From: JACMPA01 sp035564115
GTDB lineage: Bacteria > Patescibacteriota > Saccharimonadia > Saccharimonadales > UBA4665
Direction of reading: 5' to 3'
Assembly (NCBI GenBank): GCA_035564115.1
Contig: DATMTN010000012.1
Coordinates: 1 to 64,000, forward strand
DNA: 64,000 bases
Program-made: the position numbers and the translations under genes
Shown here: in pieces, positions 55,155 through 63,094 of the stretch
Numbering within the stretch: position 1 is the first letter of the stretch
How the letters are laid out: the number at the start of each line of letters is the position of its first letter
The notes under the pieces: generated by a model
What the model was told of the DNA's origin: nothing
Database searches by the model: none
Seen by the model: only the letters and a program-made list of their open reading frames with translations

Positions 55155-56111
55155 ATGGCCGATGCAATCGAGACACCAAAGCATGATGTGATAATCGTGG
55201 GCGCTGGCCCAGCGGCTCTGACAGCCGCCATTTATACGACACGTGAGGATATCGATACGTTGCTGTTTGAGCGTGGCGTGCCCGGCGGCCTGGCGGCTAT
55301 CACGGACTGGGTTGATAACTACCCCGGTTTTGCCGATGGTATCGCTGGTCTTGACCTCGCTACCGCCTTGCAGAAGCAAGCTGAACGTTTTGGCGCTGTG
55401 ATTGAGCTCGGTGAAGTGCTGGGTATCAAAGACGAGGGCGAATGGAAACGGCTCGACACTACAAGTGGTGATATGCTGGCTCGGGTAGTCTTGATTGCGA
55501 CTGGGAGTGACTACAAGCGTGTCGGCGTGCCCGGCGAGCAGGAATACTACGCCCACGGCGTGCACTACTGCGCCACCTGTGATGGTGCTTTCTATCGTGA
55601 TCGCAAGCTCGTGGTGATCGGTGGTGGTAACTCCGCCGTCCAGGAGGCGATCTTCCTGACTCGTTTCGCTAGCCATATCGATCTATTGGTGCGCTCAACC
55701 ATCAAAGCCAGTGATGTATTGCAGGATGACCTGCAAAAGTTTGTTGATGAAGGCAAAATTACCGTGCACCTCGGTACAGGCACAGATGAAATCGTCGGTG
55801 AAGACGGCAATGTCGTCAAGGTAGTGGGCACGCAGAACGGCAAAAAGGTTGAATTCCCAACTGACGGTGTCTTTGTGTTCGTGGGCTTGAGCCCCAACAA
55901 CCAAGTCGTAAAGGACCAGGTAGAACTAGACGAAGTCGGACTGATCAAAGCCGATGAAAATCTCATGACAAACATTCCCGGCATCTTTGTGGCGGGTGAT
56001 ATTCGCTCTCACGCCACCATGCAGATTGCTTCCGCAGCCGGTGAAGGTGCCACAGCCGCCCTCAAGATTCGCGAATACCTCGAAGGTCGCGAACACCCCG
56101 TTCAGAACTAG
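55155..56111 (+). CDS. trxB: Thioredoxin reductase
   Basis: 318 aa flavoprotein disulfide reductase. FAD motif DVIIVGAGPAALTAAIYT, redox CATCDGAF, NADPH motif VVIGGGNSAVQEAIFLTRF and final FAD loop GIFVAGDIRSHATMQIASAA. The start at 55155 (MADAIETPKHD) follows AGGGAG; the longer frame begins inside the terminator. It likely reduces the preceding redoxin. Confidence 0.95.
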   Translation: MADAIETPKHDVIIVGAGPAALTAAIYTTREDIDTLLFERGVPGGLAAITDWVDNYPGFADGIAGLDLATALQKQAERFGAVIELGEVLGIKDEGEWKRLDTTSGDMLARVVLIATGSDYKRVGVPGEQEYYAHGVHYCATCDGAFYRDRKLVVIGGGNSAVQEAIFLTRFASHIDLLVRSTIKASDVLQDDLQKFVDEGKITVHLGTGTDEIVGEDGNVVKVVGTQNGKKVEFPTDGVFVFVGLSPNNQVVKDQVELDEVGLIKADENLMTNIPGIFVAGDIRSHATMQIASAAGEGATAALKIREYLEGREHPVQN

Positions 56112-56779
56112 AGTTCCGCGTAACCATCGTAGTAATCAAACACAATTTGATTGCGGGGGACACCGAGCTGTTCGAATTGGGCTCGTAGGCCCTCCACGAA
56201 ACGCTGACTACCAGAAAGGTAATAGAACGAATCCGGTGGGGATGTATCTAATACCTGCTGGGCAGTGAGCCGATTGGGCGCGATGGTGAGCGCTGACCAG
56301 GCAAGTGGGTAAGAGTTAAAAAGTTCTCTATAGAGCTGCTCACGCTTGTCACGGAGGGCGTAGTAAAAGAATATTTGGCGTTCCTCACGCTTGGCGAGCA
56401 GCTCCTGTAGCATGCTGACATAACTGGCAATACCGATGCCACCGGCAATGAACACCAGCGGCAAGTTGGGATCTTTGGGCAGAATCAGGTCGCCCATAGC
56501 ATCCTGACAGCTGGCTGGGTCGCCGGGTTGAAGCCGAGTGAGTGCTTCTTTGTGTGGGCTGTGTGGCTCAGGCAGCTTCAGGATAAAGGTGATGAGCTCA
56601 TCACCAGGCTGCGAGGTGAGCGTATAAACACGGGCTGACCCTCGCGAGTCGCCAACGACGCCCGGGACATTGATGGACACATACTGGCCCGCAACGAAGT
56701 CGAGCGGACGCTCGGATTGAAAGGTGTATTCCCAGATAGTCGGGGCTAGCTCTCGCCGTTCTACGAAACTCAATTTCAT
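56108..56779 (-). CDS. Ferredoxin-NADP reductase-family oxidoreductase
   Basis: 223 aa. FAD-binding beta-barrel (FVAGQYVSINVPG, SARVYTLTSQPG) and NAD(P)-binding domain (LVFIAGGIGIASYVSML). No 2Fe-2S domain, so it needs a partner carrier. The start at 56779 (MKLSFVERRE) fits a TATACT seven bases away (complement 56787-56792). It converges with trxB, overlapping by four bases. Confidence 0.88.
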   Translation of the reverse strand: MKLSFVERRELAPTIWEYTFQSERPLDFVAGQYVSINVPGVVGDSRGSARVYTLTSQPGDELITFILKLPEPHSPHKEALTRLQPGDPASCQDAMGDLILPKDPNLPLVFIAGGIGIASYVSMLQELLAKREERQIFFYYALRDKREQLYRELFNSYPLAWSALTIAPNRLTAQQVLDTSPPDSFYYLSGSQRFVEGLRAQFEQLGVPRNQIVFDYYDGYAEL

Positions 56780-56786
56780 ACGTCTA

Positions 56787-56792
56787 AGTATA
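56787..56792 (-). promoter_or_regulatory. -10 TATACT, leaderless promoter of the reductase gene
   Basis: Minus strand; ends 7 bases before ATG 56779. Confidence 0.5.
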
Positions 56793-56857
56793 CCGAAACA
56801 GCACTCAAACACGGGCATTGTAATTTTGGGAGGACGGACCTCCCAGGCAGTATGTGG

Positions 56858-57559
56858 CTAGTTTGGGAAGCGGTCAGGGTAGTCGGTTATGATGCCGTGC
56901 AGGCCGTATTTAGCCCACTTGGCGGGTCGGGTTGGGTTTGTGGGCAAGAAAGGGACGTGCTGGTCGGGATAAGTGAAGAGCTTATAACGCTTCGCCAGAT
57001 TTCGGACGACACCCCACCAGAGGTATGACTGATCCATGCTCAAATAGTTGGTGCCCAGTCGACGTGCCCGACTGACAGCTCGGACGCTGGACCAGACTTC
57101 GAGTACGACAATATCAATTGCTGGCAGAGCAGCCCGCAGCTCCCGGAGAACCTTAAAATCAAACGAAGCAAATATGAAGTCCGATGGCTGCCAGCCCTTG
57201 TCCAGGAATGACTGAACGATGGCGATAACCGGCTTAGTGTCTACGCGCTTCTTAACTTCTATCATTAGTCGGACCCGTCGATCCACAAAATCAATAGCTT
57301 CCTCGAGGGTGACCATAGTCCCATGATGTTCACGGAGCTGCGGCAACGTCATATCAAGCACGGTCAGTAGCTTCTTGTCCTCAGTCGTGAGCTGTTTGTC
57401 GTGAACGATCACGGCATGACCATCTTTTGATATCCGGACATCGGTCTCGATTTGATCGACGCCATTCTGAATGGCGACCTCGAAACCTTCGAGCGTGTTT
57501 TCTGGCGCCAGGCCTTTGGCGCCGCGGTGACCGACAATGAGTGGTTTGGCTGCATGCAT
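56858..57559 (-). CDS. Glycerophosphodiester phosphodiesterase
   Basis: 233 aa GDPD TIM-barrel. Catalytic and metal motifs: GHRGAKGLAPENTLEGF (HR...E-N-T), IETDVRISKDGHAVIVHD (E-x-D...H-D). It releases glycerol-3-phosphate from lipid head-group diesters. The start at 57559 (MHAAKPLIVG) fits a TACACT -10; the longer frame to 57619 overlaps the promoter and ppa start. Confidence 0.92.
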   Translation of the reverse strand: MHAAKPLIVGHRGAKGLAPENTLEGFEVAIQNGVDQIETDVRISKDGHAVIVHDKQLTTEDKKLLTVLDMTLPQLREHHGTMVTLEEAIDFVDRRVRLMIEVKKRVDTKPVIAIVQSFLDKGWQPSDFIFASFDFKVLRELRAALPAIDIVVLEVWSSVRAVSRARRLGTNYLSMDQSYLWWGVVRNLAKRYKLFTYPDQHVPFLPTNPTRPAKWAKYGLHGIITDYPDRFPN

Positions 57560-57568
57560 TTCCGACGT

Positions 57569-57597
57569 AGTGTACAATGGTTTCCAGATTGAAACAA
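57569..57597. promoter_or_regulatory. Overlapping divergent -10 elements for GDPD and ppa
   Basis: On the minus strand TTGTTT (57597-57592), 17-bp spacer and TACACT (57574-57569) for GDPD. On the plus strand TACAAT (57573-57578) for ppa. The two -10 boxes share bases, so only one can be used at a time. Confidence 0.5.
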
Positions 57598-57617
57598 TGT
57601 GAGTAAGAGGAGAAAAC

Positions 57618-58145
57618 ATGCCTGATTTTAATCAAGTTCTAACCCCGGGTGACTATCACAACGGCACTGTGAATACCGTCGTCGAAATTCCGGAAGGCTC
57701 CCGCCTGAAGGTAGAATGGGACCGTGAGCACGCTGCGTTCAAGTTGGACCGTGTTGAGCCGGCTATCTTTGCCAAGCCCTGCAACTACGGCTTCATTCCA
57801 CAGACGCTCGATGAGGATGGTGACGAGCTTGATACGCTAATCATCTGCCCCGAGCCCCTAGCAACTGGCGTGTGGCTCGAAGCGACCATCATCGGTGTCA
57901 TGAAATTTGTTGATGACGGTGAGGTTGATGACAAGATCGTGGTCGTACCAAGCGACAATCGTGATGATGGTAACGCTGTCAAATCACTCGATGATATTGC
58001 GCAGCTTGTAAAGCAGCTGGAGCACCACTTTACGCACTACAAAGACCTCAAGAAGCCTGGTAGCACCCAGGTCACTGGTTGGGGCGACGCCGAAGAGGCC
58101 AAAAAGGTTATCGCTGAATCAATCGAACGCTACAACAAGCAATAA
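57618..58145 (+). CDS. ppa: Inorganic pyrophosphatase
   Basis: 175 aa family I soluble PPase. The metal motif GDELDTLIICPEPL (D-x-D-x2-D related), KPCNYGFIPQTLDEDGDE and the lysine/glutamate start VEIPEGSRLKVEWD are conserved. AGAGGAG gives a good SD. It hydrolyses PPi made by the biosynthetic enzymes and, probably, by the Nudix enzymes in the same run. Confidence 0.95.
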   Translation: MPDFNQVLTPGDYHNGTVNTVVEIPEGSRLKVEWDREHAAFKLDRVEPAIFAKPCNYGFIPQTLDEDGDELDTLIICPEPLATGVWLEATIIGVMKFVDDGEVDDKIVVVPSDNRDDGNAVKSLDDIAQLVKQLEHHFTHYKDLKKPGSTQVTGWGDAEEAKKVIAESIERYNKQ

Positions 58146-58736
58146 ATGAGAAAGATTGTCCCTACCGATAGTGTCCTCATACCGGACACCGCTCAGAAAG
58201 TCTTCGCTGGCATAGTCCACGATGCGTACCACTGGCAGCAGGAAATGTTTGACGGCTCGCAGGCTACTTTCGAAATGTTGCGCCGCGCTGATACGACGGC
58301 CGTGATTTGTGTGGTTGATGGCAAGATTCTGGTACTCGATGATGAGCAGCCACACCGCAGTGTGCGTAAAAGCTTTCCGGGTGGTCGAGTCGAGGCAACT
58401 GACAGTAGTATTCTGGATTCCGCCAAGCGCGAAGTGCTCGAAGAAGCTGGCTACACATTTACAAACTGGCGATTGGTAGATGTGGAACAACCCCAGGCCA
58501 AGCTTGAATGGTTTGTGCATACCTACATTGCTTGGGATGGCCAACAAATTGGTGAACCACAGAATGATGGCGGTGAGCGTATTACCGTGCACGCTCATGA
58601 ATTTGACGAGGTAAAGCAGATGGTGCTCGATGGTGTCGAGTACATCAACGAAAGCCATCTCCTCTTTAAACAGTCAGAGACTCTGGATGAGCTCTTGGCT
58701 CTGCCGGAATTTAAAGGCATCGAAATTGAACGCTAA
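58146..58736 (+). CDS. Nudix hydrolase
   Basis: 196 aa. Nudix box GGRVEATDSSILDSAKREVLEEAG (in parts: G-x5-E... with R-E-V-L-E-E) near residues 79-102. The overall layout resembles ADP-sugar pyrophosphatases. The ATG touches the ppa stop (TAAATG), so the two are coupled. Substrate not determined. Confidence 0.85.
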   Translation: MRKIVPTDSVLIPDTAQKVFAGIVHDAYHWQQEMFDGSQATFEMLRRADTTAVICVVDGKILVLDDEQPHRSVRKSFPGGRVEATDSSILDSAKREVLEEAGYTFTNWRLVDVEQPQAKLEWFVHTYIAWDGQQIGEPQNDGGERITVHAHEFDEVKQMVLDGVEYINESHLLFKQSETLDELLALPEFKGIEIER

Positions 58737-59286
58737 CGACCTCCAAGAGGTGCTAAAAGCGTATCTCCAGTCTTTCCCGACCGAGTCGTTTGAAGTGTTG
58801 GGTGGGCAACTTATGCGTGGTGATGTCATGAACAATCGCCAGACACTGCCTGGGCACGTTACGGGATCGGCATTCGTGCTGTCGCCAGATAGAACGAAGC
58901 TGCTGCTAGTGAAGCACAAAGTGCTCCAGATGTGGTTTCAGCCCGGTGGCCACTGGGACCCGGGTGAGGCTGACCCGCTCGCCGCAGCCCAGCGTGAGGC
59001 CGAAGAAGAAACTGCCGTGACCGTCAAGACCTATCTAGCGCTAGACCCGAGTAGCCCACTCGTACCAATGGACATTGACTCGCATGTCATCCCGGCGAAT
59101 CCTCAAAAAGACGAACCGGAGCACTGGCATCACGACTTCCGCTACGTGTTTGTGGCTGCAAATGAAGACTTTGTGCGCCAAGAAACAGAGGTGGATGACA
59201 TCGGCTGGTTTGCGCTCGACACGCCGCAGTGCCAAGCACTGGGTATTCTAGCGAAGCTCCAGGCGCGTGACCTCGTAAAATATTGA
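58726..59286 (+). CDS. Nudix hydrolase
   Basis: 186 aa from a TTG start at 58726 that overlaps the previous stop; the frame has no ATG until 58813, which would remove part of the fold. Nudix box GGHWDPGEADPLAAAQREAEEE (split: G-x5-E, R-E-x2-E-E) with FQPGGHWDPGE at its head. C-terminal DIGWFALD. Similar to nucleoside-triphosphate pyrophosphohydrolases; the substrate is unknown. Confidence 0.82.
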   Translation: MNANDLQEVLKAYLQSFPTESFEVLGGQLMRGDVMNNRQTLPGHVTGSAFVLSPDRTKLLLVKHKVLQMWFQPGGHWDPGEADPLAAAQREAEEETAVTVKTYLALDPSSPLVPMDIDSHVIPANPQKDEPEHWHHDFRYVFVAANEDFVRQETEVDDIGWFALDTPQCQALGILAKLQARDLVKY

Positions 59287-59293
59287 CATAAGT

Positions 59294-59301
59294 GGTATAA
59301 T
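59294..59301 (+). promoter_or_regulatory. Extended -10 (TGGTATAAT) before third Nudix gene
   Basis: TG one base ahead of TATAAT (59296-59301) makes an extended -10, about 32 bases before ATG 59334. Confidence 0.45.
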
Positions 59302-59333
59302 GTAGCTTGAGTTGTAAGAAATCTCACACTACT

Positions 59334-59735
59334 ATGGCCCTTATCAAAACCGCGCGTGCAATCCTGCTTAACCCTGAACGACAGGTCCTACTAGCGCGTC
59401 GTCCATGGACCAGCAAGAGTCGACCGGGCCAACTCGACTTTTTTGGTGGTCGGAGTAACGGCGGTGAGTCGTCGGTCCAGACTGCGATTCGCGAGACGCT
59501 GGAGGAGTCAGCGATTGATCTGACGGGCGCCAAACTCGAACAGGTGTACCGGGTTATTGAGCGCGACGGTCCCAATCAGTATCTCCGGGAGTACTTCCGA
59601 GCAATCATACCGGAATTTCCGACTGCAACCTTAACTGAGCATGTGAGTCAGCTTATTCTGCCCGGTTTGGTCGCCGTTGAGGAGCTATCATTTGCGCCAC
59701 ATCGCAACGCCCTCACGAACGCCCTGGGCGCATAG
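59334..59735 (+). CDS. Nudix hydrolase
   Basis: 133 aa. Start MALIKTARAILLNPERQVLL, Nudix box GGRSNGGESSVQTAIRETLE followed by ES. The last conserved Gly is replaced by Ala, a small departure from consensus. It is the third Nudix gene in a row behind ppa. Possible mutator-type or isopentenyl-PP-isomerase-like activities cannot be told apart. Confidence 0.85.
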   Translation: MALIKTARAILLNPERQVLLARRPWTSKSRPGQLDFFGGRSNGGESSVQTAIRETLEESAIDLTGAKLEQVYRVIERDGPNQYLREYFRAIIPEFPTATLTEHVSQLILPGLVAVEELSFAPHRNALTNALGA

Positions 59736-59738
59736 CTG

Positions 59739-59784
59739 TTGCATCCCGTTACGCTTGTATTTACAATAGATACCATAAGCGTAA
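59739..59784 (+). promoter_or_regulatory. gapA promoter with inverted repeat flanking the -10
   Basis: TTGCAT (59739-59744), 17-bp spacer, TACAAT (59762-59767). TTACGCTT (59749-59756) and AAGCGTAA (59777-59784) form a perfect 8-bp inverted repeat around the -10. It looks like an operator for a glycolysis regulator. Confidence 0.7.
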
Positions 59785-59801
59785 TAAAAGGGTAACGACA
59801 G

Positions 59802-60842
59802 ATGAAAACACGGGTGGCTATAAATGGCTTTGGCCGAATTGGGCGTAACGCCTTCAAGATTACGTTCGCACGCACGGACTGCGAAATCGTCGCAATTAAC
59901 GACTTAACAGATACCAAAACTCTAGCGTATCTGCTCAAGCACGATAGTAATTACGGCACGTACGACAAGGAAGTTAGTTTCGACGAAAAGGGCATTATTG
60001 TCGACGGCAAGCACATTGCCGTCCTGGCCGAGAGGGATCCAGCAGCCTTGCCCTGGGGCGAGCACAAAATCGACGTCGTCATCGAATCAACCGGTCGCTT
60101 CACTGACAAGGATAGTGCTAGCTTGCACATTCAGGCTGGTGCCCGCCGGGTAGTTATCTCTGGCCCGACTAAAAGTGACGGCGTGGACACTATCGTACTT
60201 GGTGCCAACGACGACAAGCTCGAGGGCGCAACCGAAGTCATTAGCAACGCCAGCTGTACAACCAACTCGCTCGGTGCAGTCATGGCTATCATGGACGCAG
60301 AGTTTGGCGTCGAGAAGTCGCTGCTCACCACCGTGCATAGCTACACTCAGAGTCAGATGCTCCAGGATGCCCCAGCCAAGGACCTGCGCGAAGGCCGTAA
60401 CGCTGCCGAGAACATTGTGCCCACCACCACTGGTGCCGCCATTGCCGTCACCTTGACTCTGCCACAACTAAAGGACAAGTTCGACGGGCTGAGTATTCGT
60501 GTACCAACCCCGGTTGTTTCTATCAGTGACATCACGCTGCTGCTCAAGCGCTCAACGAGTGTCGACGAGATTAACGCTGTCTTCAAGAAAGCTGCCAAGG
60601 ATCCTTTCTATCAAGGTATCCTGGGTGTTTCCGAGGAACCACTAGTGAGCTCGGACTACATTGGTAACAGCCACTCCGGCACGGTTGACCTACTGCTCAC
60701 GAAAGTCGTTGGTGGTAACCTGGCGAAGGTCATGGTCTGGTACGACAACGAATGGGGCTACAGCAACCGCTTAGTAGAAGTTGTCGCTGACACCGGCAAG
60801 CACTTGCACAAAAAGGAAGACCACGCCGGCCACCACGAATAG
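59802..60842 (+). CDS. gapA: Glyceraldehyde-3-phosphate dehydrogenase
   Basis: 346 aa type I GAPDH. NAD motif VAINGFGRIGRNAFK, catalytic Cys in NASCTTNSLGAVM, KTVDGP-like region ESTGRFTDKDSA, and C-terminal WYDNEWGYSNRLVE. Converts glyceraldehyde-3-P to 1,3-bisphosphoglycerate. First gene of a run with rpiB, rpe and transketolase, so triose and pentose pathways are probably controlled together. Confidence 0.96.
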   Translation: MKTRVAINGFGRIGRNAFKITFARTDCEIVAINDLTDTKTLAYLLKHDSNYGTYDKEVSFDEKGIIVDGKHIAVLAERDPAALPWGEHKIDVVIESTGRFTDKDSASLHIQAGARRVVISGPTKSDGVDTIVLGANDDKLEGATEVISNASCTTNSLGAVMAIMDAEFGVEKSLLTTVHSYTQSQMLQDAPAKDLREGRNAAENIVPTTTGAAIAVTLTLPQLKDKFDGLSIRVPTPVVSISDITLLLKRSTSVDEINAVFKKAAKDPFYQGILGVSEEPLVSSDYIGNSHSGTVDLLLTKVVGGNLAKVMVWYDNEWGYSNRLVEVVADTGKHLHKKEDHAGHHE

Positions 60843-60854
60843 GTCAGGGACAAT

Positions 60855-61301
60855 ATGAAGATTTACATTGGCGCTGATCATAACGGATTCGAGTTCAGAC
60901 AGCAGGTGGCTGACTTCTTAGCTCGTTCCGGACACGAAGTTGTGGACGAGGGTGACACTCAACTCGATCCGCAAGACGACTATCCGCAGTTTGCTGGTCG
61001 GACTGTCAACGCATTGCTGGCTGATGGTGACCCAGAGTCTCGGGCAGTGCTGATCTGTGGCAGCGGGCAGGGCATGTGTATCGCTGCCAACCGTTTTAAG
61101 GGTATTCGAGCGTGTGTATGTCTCGACGCCCATGAAGCGCGGGTAGCGCGCAATGATGACGATTGCAACGTCCTGTGCTTGCCAGCCCGCATGATGTCGG
61201 CCCAGGAGGCTGAGCCAATTATTAGCGCCTGGCTCCGCACGCCTTTCGCAGGTGCTGACAGATTTAAGCGTAGAATAAAAGAGTTAGACGAGTTGAACTA
61301 A
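60855..61301 (+). CDS. rpiB: Ribose-5-phosphate isomerase B
   Basis: 148 aa LacAB/RpiB family. IYIGADHNGFEFRQQVADFL at the start, LICGSGQGMCIAANRFKGIR with the active Cys/Thr site and NVLCLPARMMSAQEA. It interconverts ribose-5-P and ribulose-5-P. Twelve bases after gapA. Confidence 0.95.
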   Translation: MKIYIGADHNGFEFRQQVADFLARSGHEVVDEGDTQLDPQDDYPQFAGRTVNALLADGDPESRAVLICGSGQGMCIAANRFKGIRACVCLDAHEARVARNDDDCNVLCLPARMMSAQEAEPIISAWLRTPFAGADRFKRRIKELDELN

Positions 61302-61304
61302 GCC

Positions 61305-61946
61305 ATGCACAATGTGAGCATTTGCCCGACTATAACCGCCGAAACGCCCGATGAGTATATGGAGCAGATGGAGCGTGTTGAGTCGTTTGCGACGCGTATC
61401 CATGTCGATCTGACAGATGGTGATTTCGCCCCGCACAAGCTGGTGAACTTCGACCAAGTCTGGTGGCGCGGTAACCGTACCATCGACCTGCACGTTATGC
61501 ACCGCTACCCAGTTGACCATGCCGAGATTATCTTAGCCATGGCACCACGACTTGTCATCGTGCATGCCGAAGCTGAGGGCAATTTAATGAACTTCATTGA
61601 TCACCTTCATCGCCACGGTATTGAAGTCGGACTGGCATTGTTACAGCGGACTCGCATCGAAGATATTGCCCCGGCACTCGAAGCCATTGATCATTTGTTA
61701 ATCTTCTCGGGTAATTTGGGTTACCAAGGTGGCAGCGAAGCTGATATGGATTTGCTCAGCAAAGTTAAAAAAGCTAAAGAGCTTAATCCACGTATCGAAG
61801 TCGGCTGGGATGGTGGTGTAAATGATCAGAACATTCGTGAAATTGCCGAAGCTGGTGTTGACGTCATAAATGTCGGTGGGTTTATTCAGAAGTCCGAAAA
61901 CCCGGCCAAAGCCTATGCTACACTAAAAGCATTAGCCCAATACTGA
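61305..61946 (+). CDS. rpe: Ribulose-phosphate 3-epimerase-like protein
   Basis: 213 aa TIM barrel. ESFATRIHVDLTDGDFAPH holds the metal-binding Asp (HVDLTDG), and VGWDGGVNDQNIREIAEAGV plus INVGGFIQKS near the end are the RPE pattern. It should interconvert ribulose-5-P and xylulose-5-P. The motifs are slightly divergent from standard Rpe. Three bases after rpiB. Confidence 0.87.
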   Translation: MHNVSICPTITAETPDEYMEQMERVESFATRIHVDLTDGDFAPHKLVNFDQVWWRGNRTIDLHVMHRYPVDHAEIILAMAPRLVIVHAEAEGNLMNFIDHLHRHGIEVGLALLQRTRIEDIAPALEAIDHLLIFSGNLGYQGGSEADMDLLSKVKKAKELNPRIEVGWDGGVNDQNIREIAEAGVDVINVGGFIQKSENPAKAYATLKALAQY

Positions 61947-61959
61947 GGTAACATCGAGC

Positions 61960-62817
61960 GTGGCACAGACTTATTCCCTAGATGCATTAGAACAAATCGC
62001 CGAGACTATCCGTGAGGATATTATTCGGATGCTCGAAGAAGCGGGTAGTGGGCACAGCGCCGGCCCGTTAGGCCTAGCCGACATCTTTACGGCTTTGTAC
62101 TTTAGCGTGCTCAAGCACGACCCAAAGAACCCTGACTGGAATGAGCGCGACATCCTGCTGCTCAGCAATGGCCACTGTGTGCCGGTACGCTATGCGGCCA
62201 TGGCCGAAGCCGGCTACTTCCCGAAGAAAGAGCTAATGACGCTGCGTAAACTTGGTTCGCGCCTCCAGGGTCACCCGGAGCGTACCAAGTTGCCCGGACT
62301 CGAAAACACCAGTGGACCACTTGGCTCTGGCCTCAGCCAAGCGTGCGGGATGGCCCTGGCCTTGCGCATGAACAAACAGCCACACCGTAACGTGTACGTA
62401 GTAATGGGCGACGGCGAGCAGGATGAGGGCAATGTCTGGGAAGCGGCGATGCTGGCCGGAAAATACCGGCTCGACAACGTGATTGCCATCACCGACCGCA
62501 ACAACATCCAGATTGACGGTTTTACCGAAGATGTCATGCCGCTGGAAGACTTCCGTGGCAAGTGGGAAGCCTTTGGCTGGCACGTCATCGAGATTGATGG
62601 CAATGATATCGAAGCCGTCATCGACGCCTGTGCTATGGCCCGGGCTATCCATGAAAAACCGGTTATGATTGTGGCGCACACCATCCCAGGCAAGGGCGTT
62701 GACTTCATGGAGAATGATTTCCACTGGCATGGCATGCCACCGAACCACGAACAAGCCAAAGAGGCACTCCACGAACTCCGCACCCTAAAGGGTAAGATCC
62801 GAGGTGAACATGAATAA
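61960..62817 (+). CDS. Transketolase, N-terminal (ThDP-binding) subunit
   Basis: 285 aa from GTG 61960. The ThDP-binding half: EAGSGHSAGPLGLADIFTAL, GSGLSQACGMALAL and the GDG motif VVMGDGEQDEGNVWEAAML. It is the first half of a split transketolase; the pyrimidine/C-terminal half is encoded at 63091. Transfers two-carbon units between ketose and aldose phosphates. It ends inside the next small gene. Confidence 0.94.
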   Translation: MAQTYSLDALEQIAETIREDIIRMLEEAGSGHSAGPLGLADIFTALYFSVLKHDPKNPDWNERDILLLSNGHCVPVRYAAMAEAGYFPKKELMTLRKLGSRLQGHPERTKLPGLENTSGPLGSGLSQACGMALALRMNKQPHRNVYVVMGDGEQDEGNVWEAAMLAGKYRLDNVIAITDRNNIQIDGFTEDVMPLEDFRGKWEAFGWHVIEIDGNDIEAVIDACAMARAIHEKPVMIVAHTIPGKGVDFMENDFHWHGMPPNHEQAKEALHELRTLKGKIRGEHE

Positions 62818-63094
62818 ACGCCCACTTATTGCTGCACTAGCAGCCTTTACGATCGCTTTTTTTGCACCAATCTGGAGTGTGGCAATCGCCTTGTCGGGAA
62901 CGAATAGCGACACGCAGCAATACGGCGGAATACAGACTGCTGTGATGGGGGTTTTTAATCTTCTGTTCGTTATCCCATCACTAGTATTCTTACTTATTGG
63001 GCGCAAGAAACAGTCGTTTTATACCGTAAGTATCGCATTGTCTATATGTAGTATTGCGGCAATGTGTGTATGGGCGTTTGGAGCATCATCATGA
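62810..63094 (+). CDS. Small membrane protein between transketolase halves
   Basis: 94 aa from ATG 62810 (a GTG lies at 62804). Three helices: AALAAFTIAFFAPIWSVAIA, AVMGVFNLLFVIPSLVFLLI and YTVSIALSICSIAAMCVWAF. It overlaps both flanking transketolase genes by 4-8 bases, so the three are translated as a coupled set. No family recognised; there is no obvious link to sugar metabolism. Confidence 0.7.
   Translation: MNKRPLIAALAAFTIAFFAPIWSVAIALSGTNSDTQQYGGIQTAVMGVFNLLFVIPSLVFLLIGRKKQSFYTVSIALSICSIAAMCVWAFGASS

Noticed and set aside
59283..59301. TTGACA-TATAAT pair before the third Nudix gene
   Set aside because: The two hexamers are only 7 bases apart; only the extended -10 was kept.
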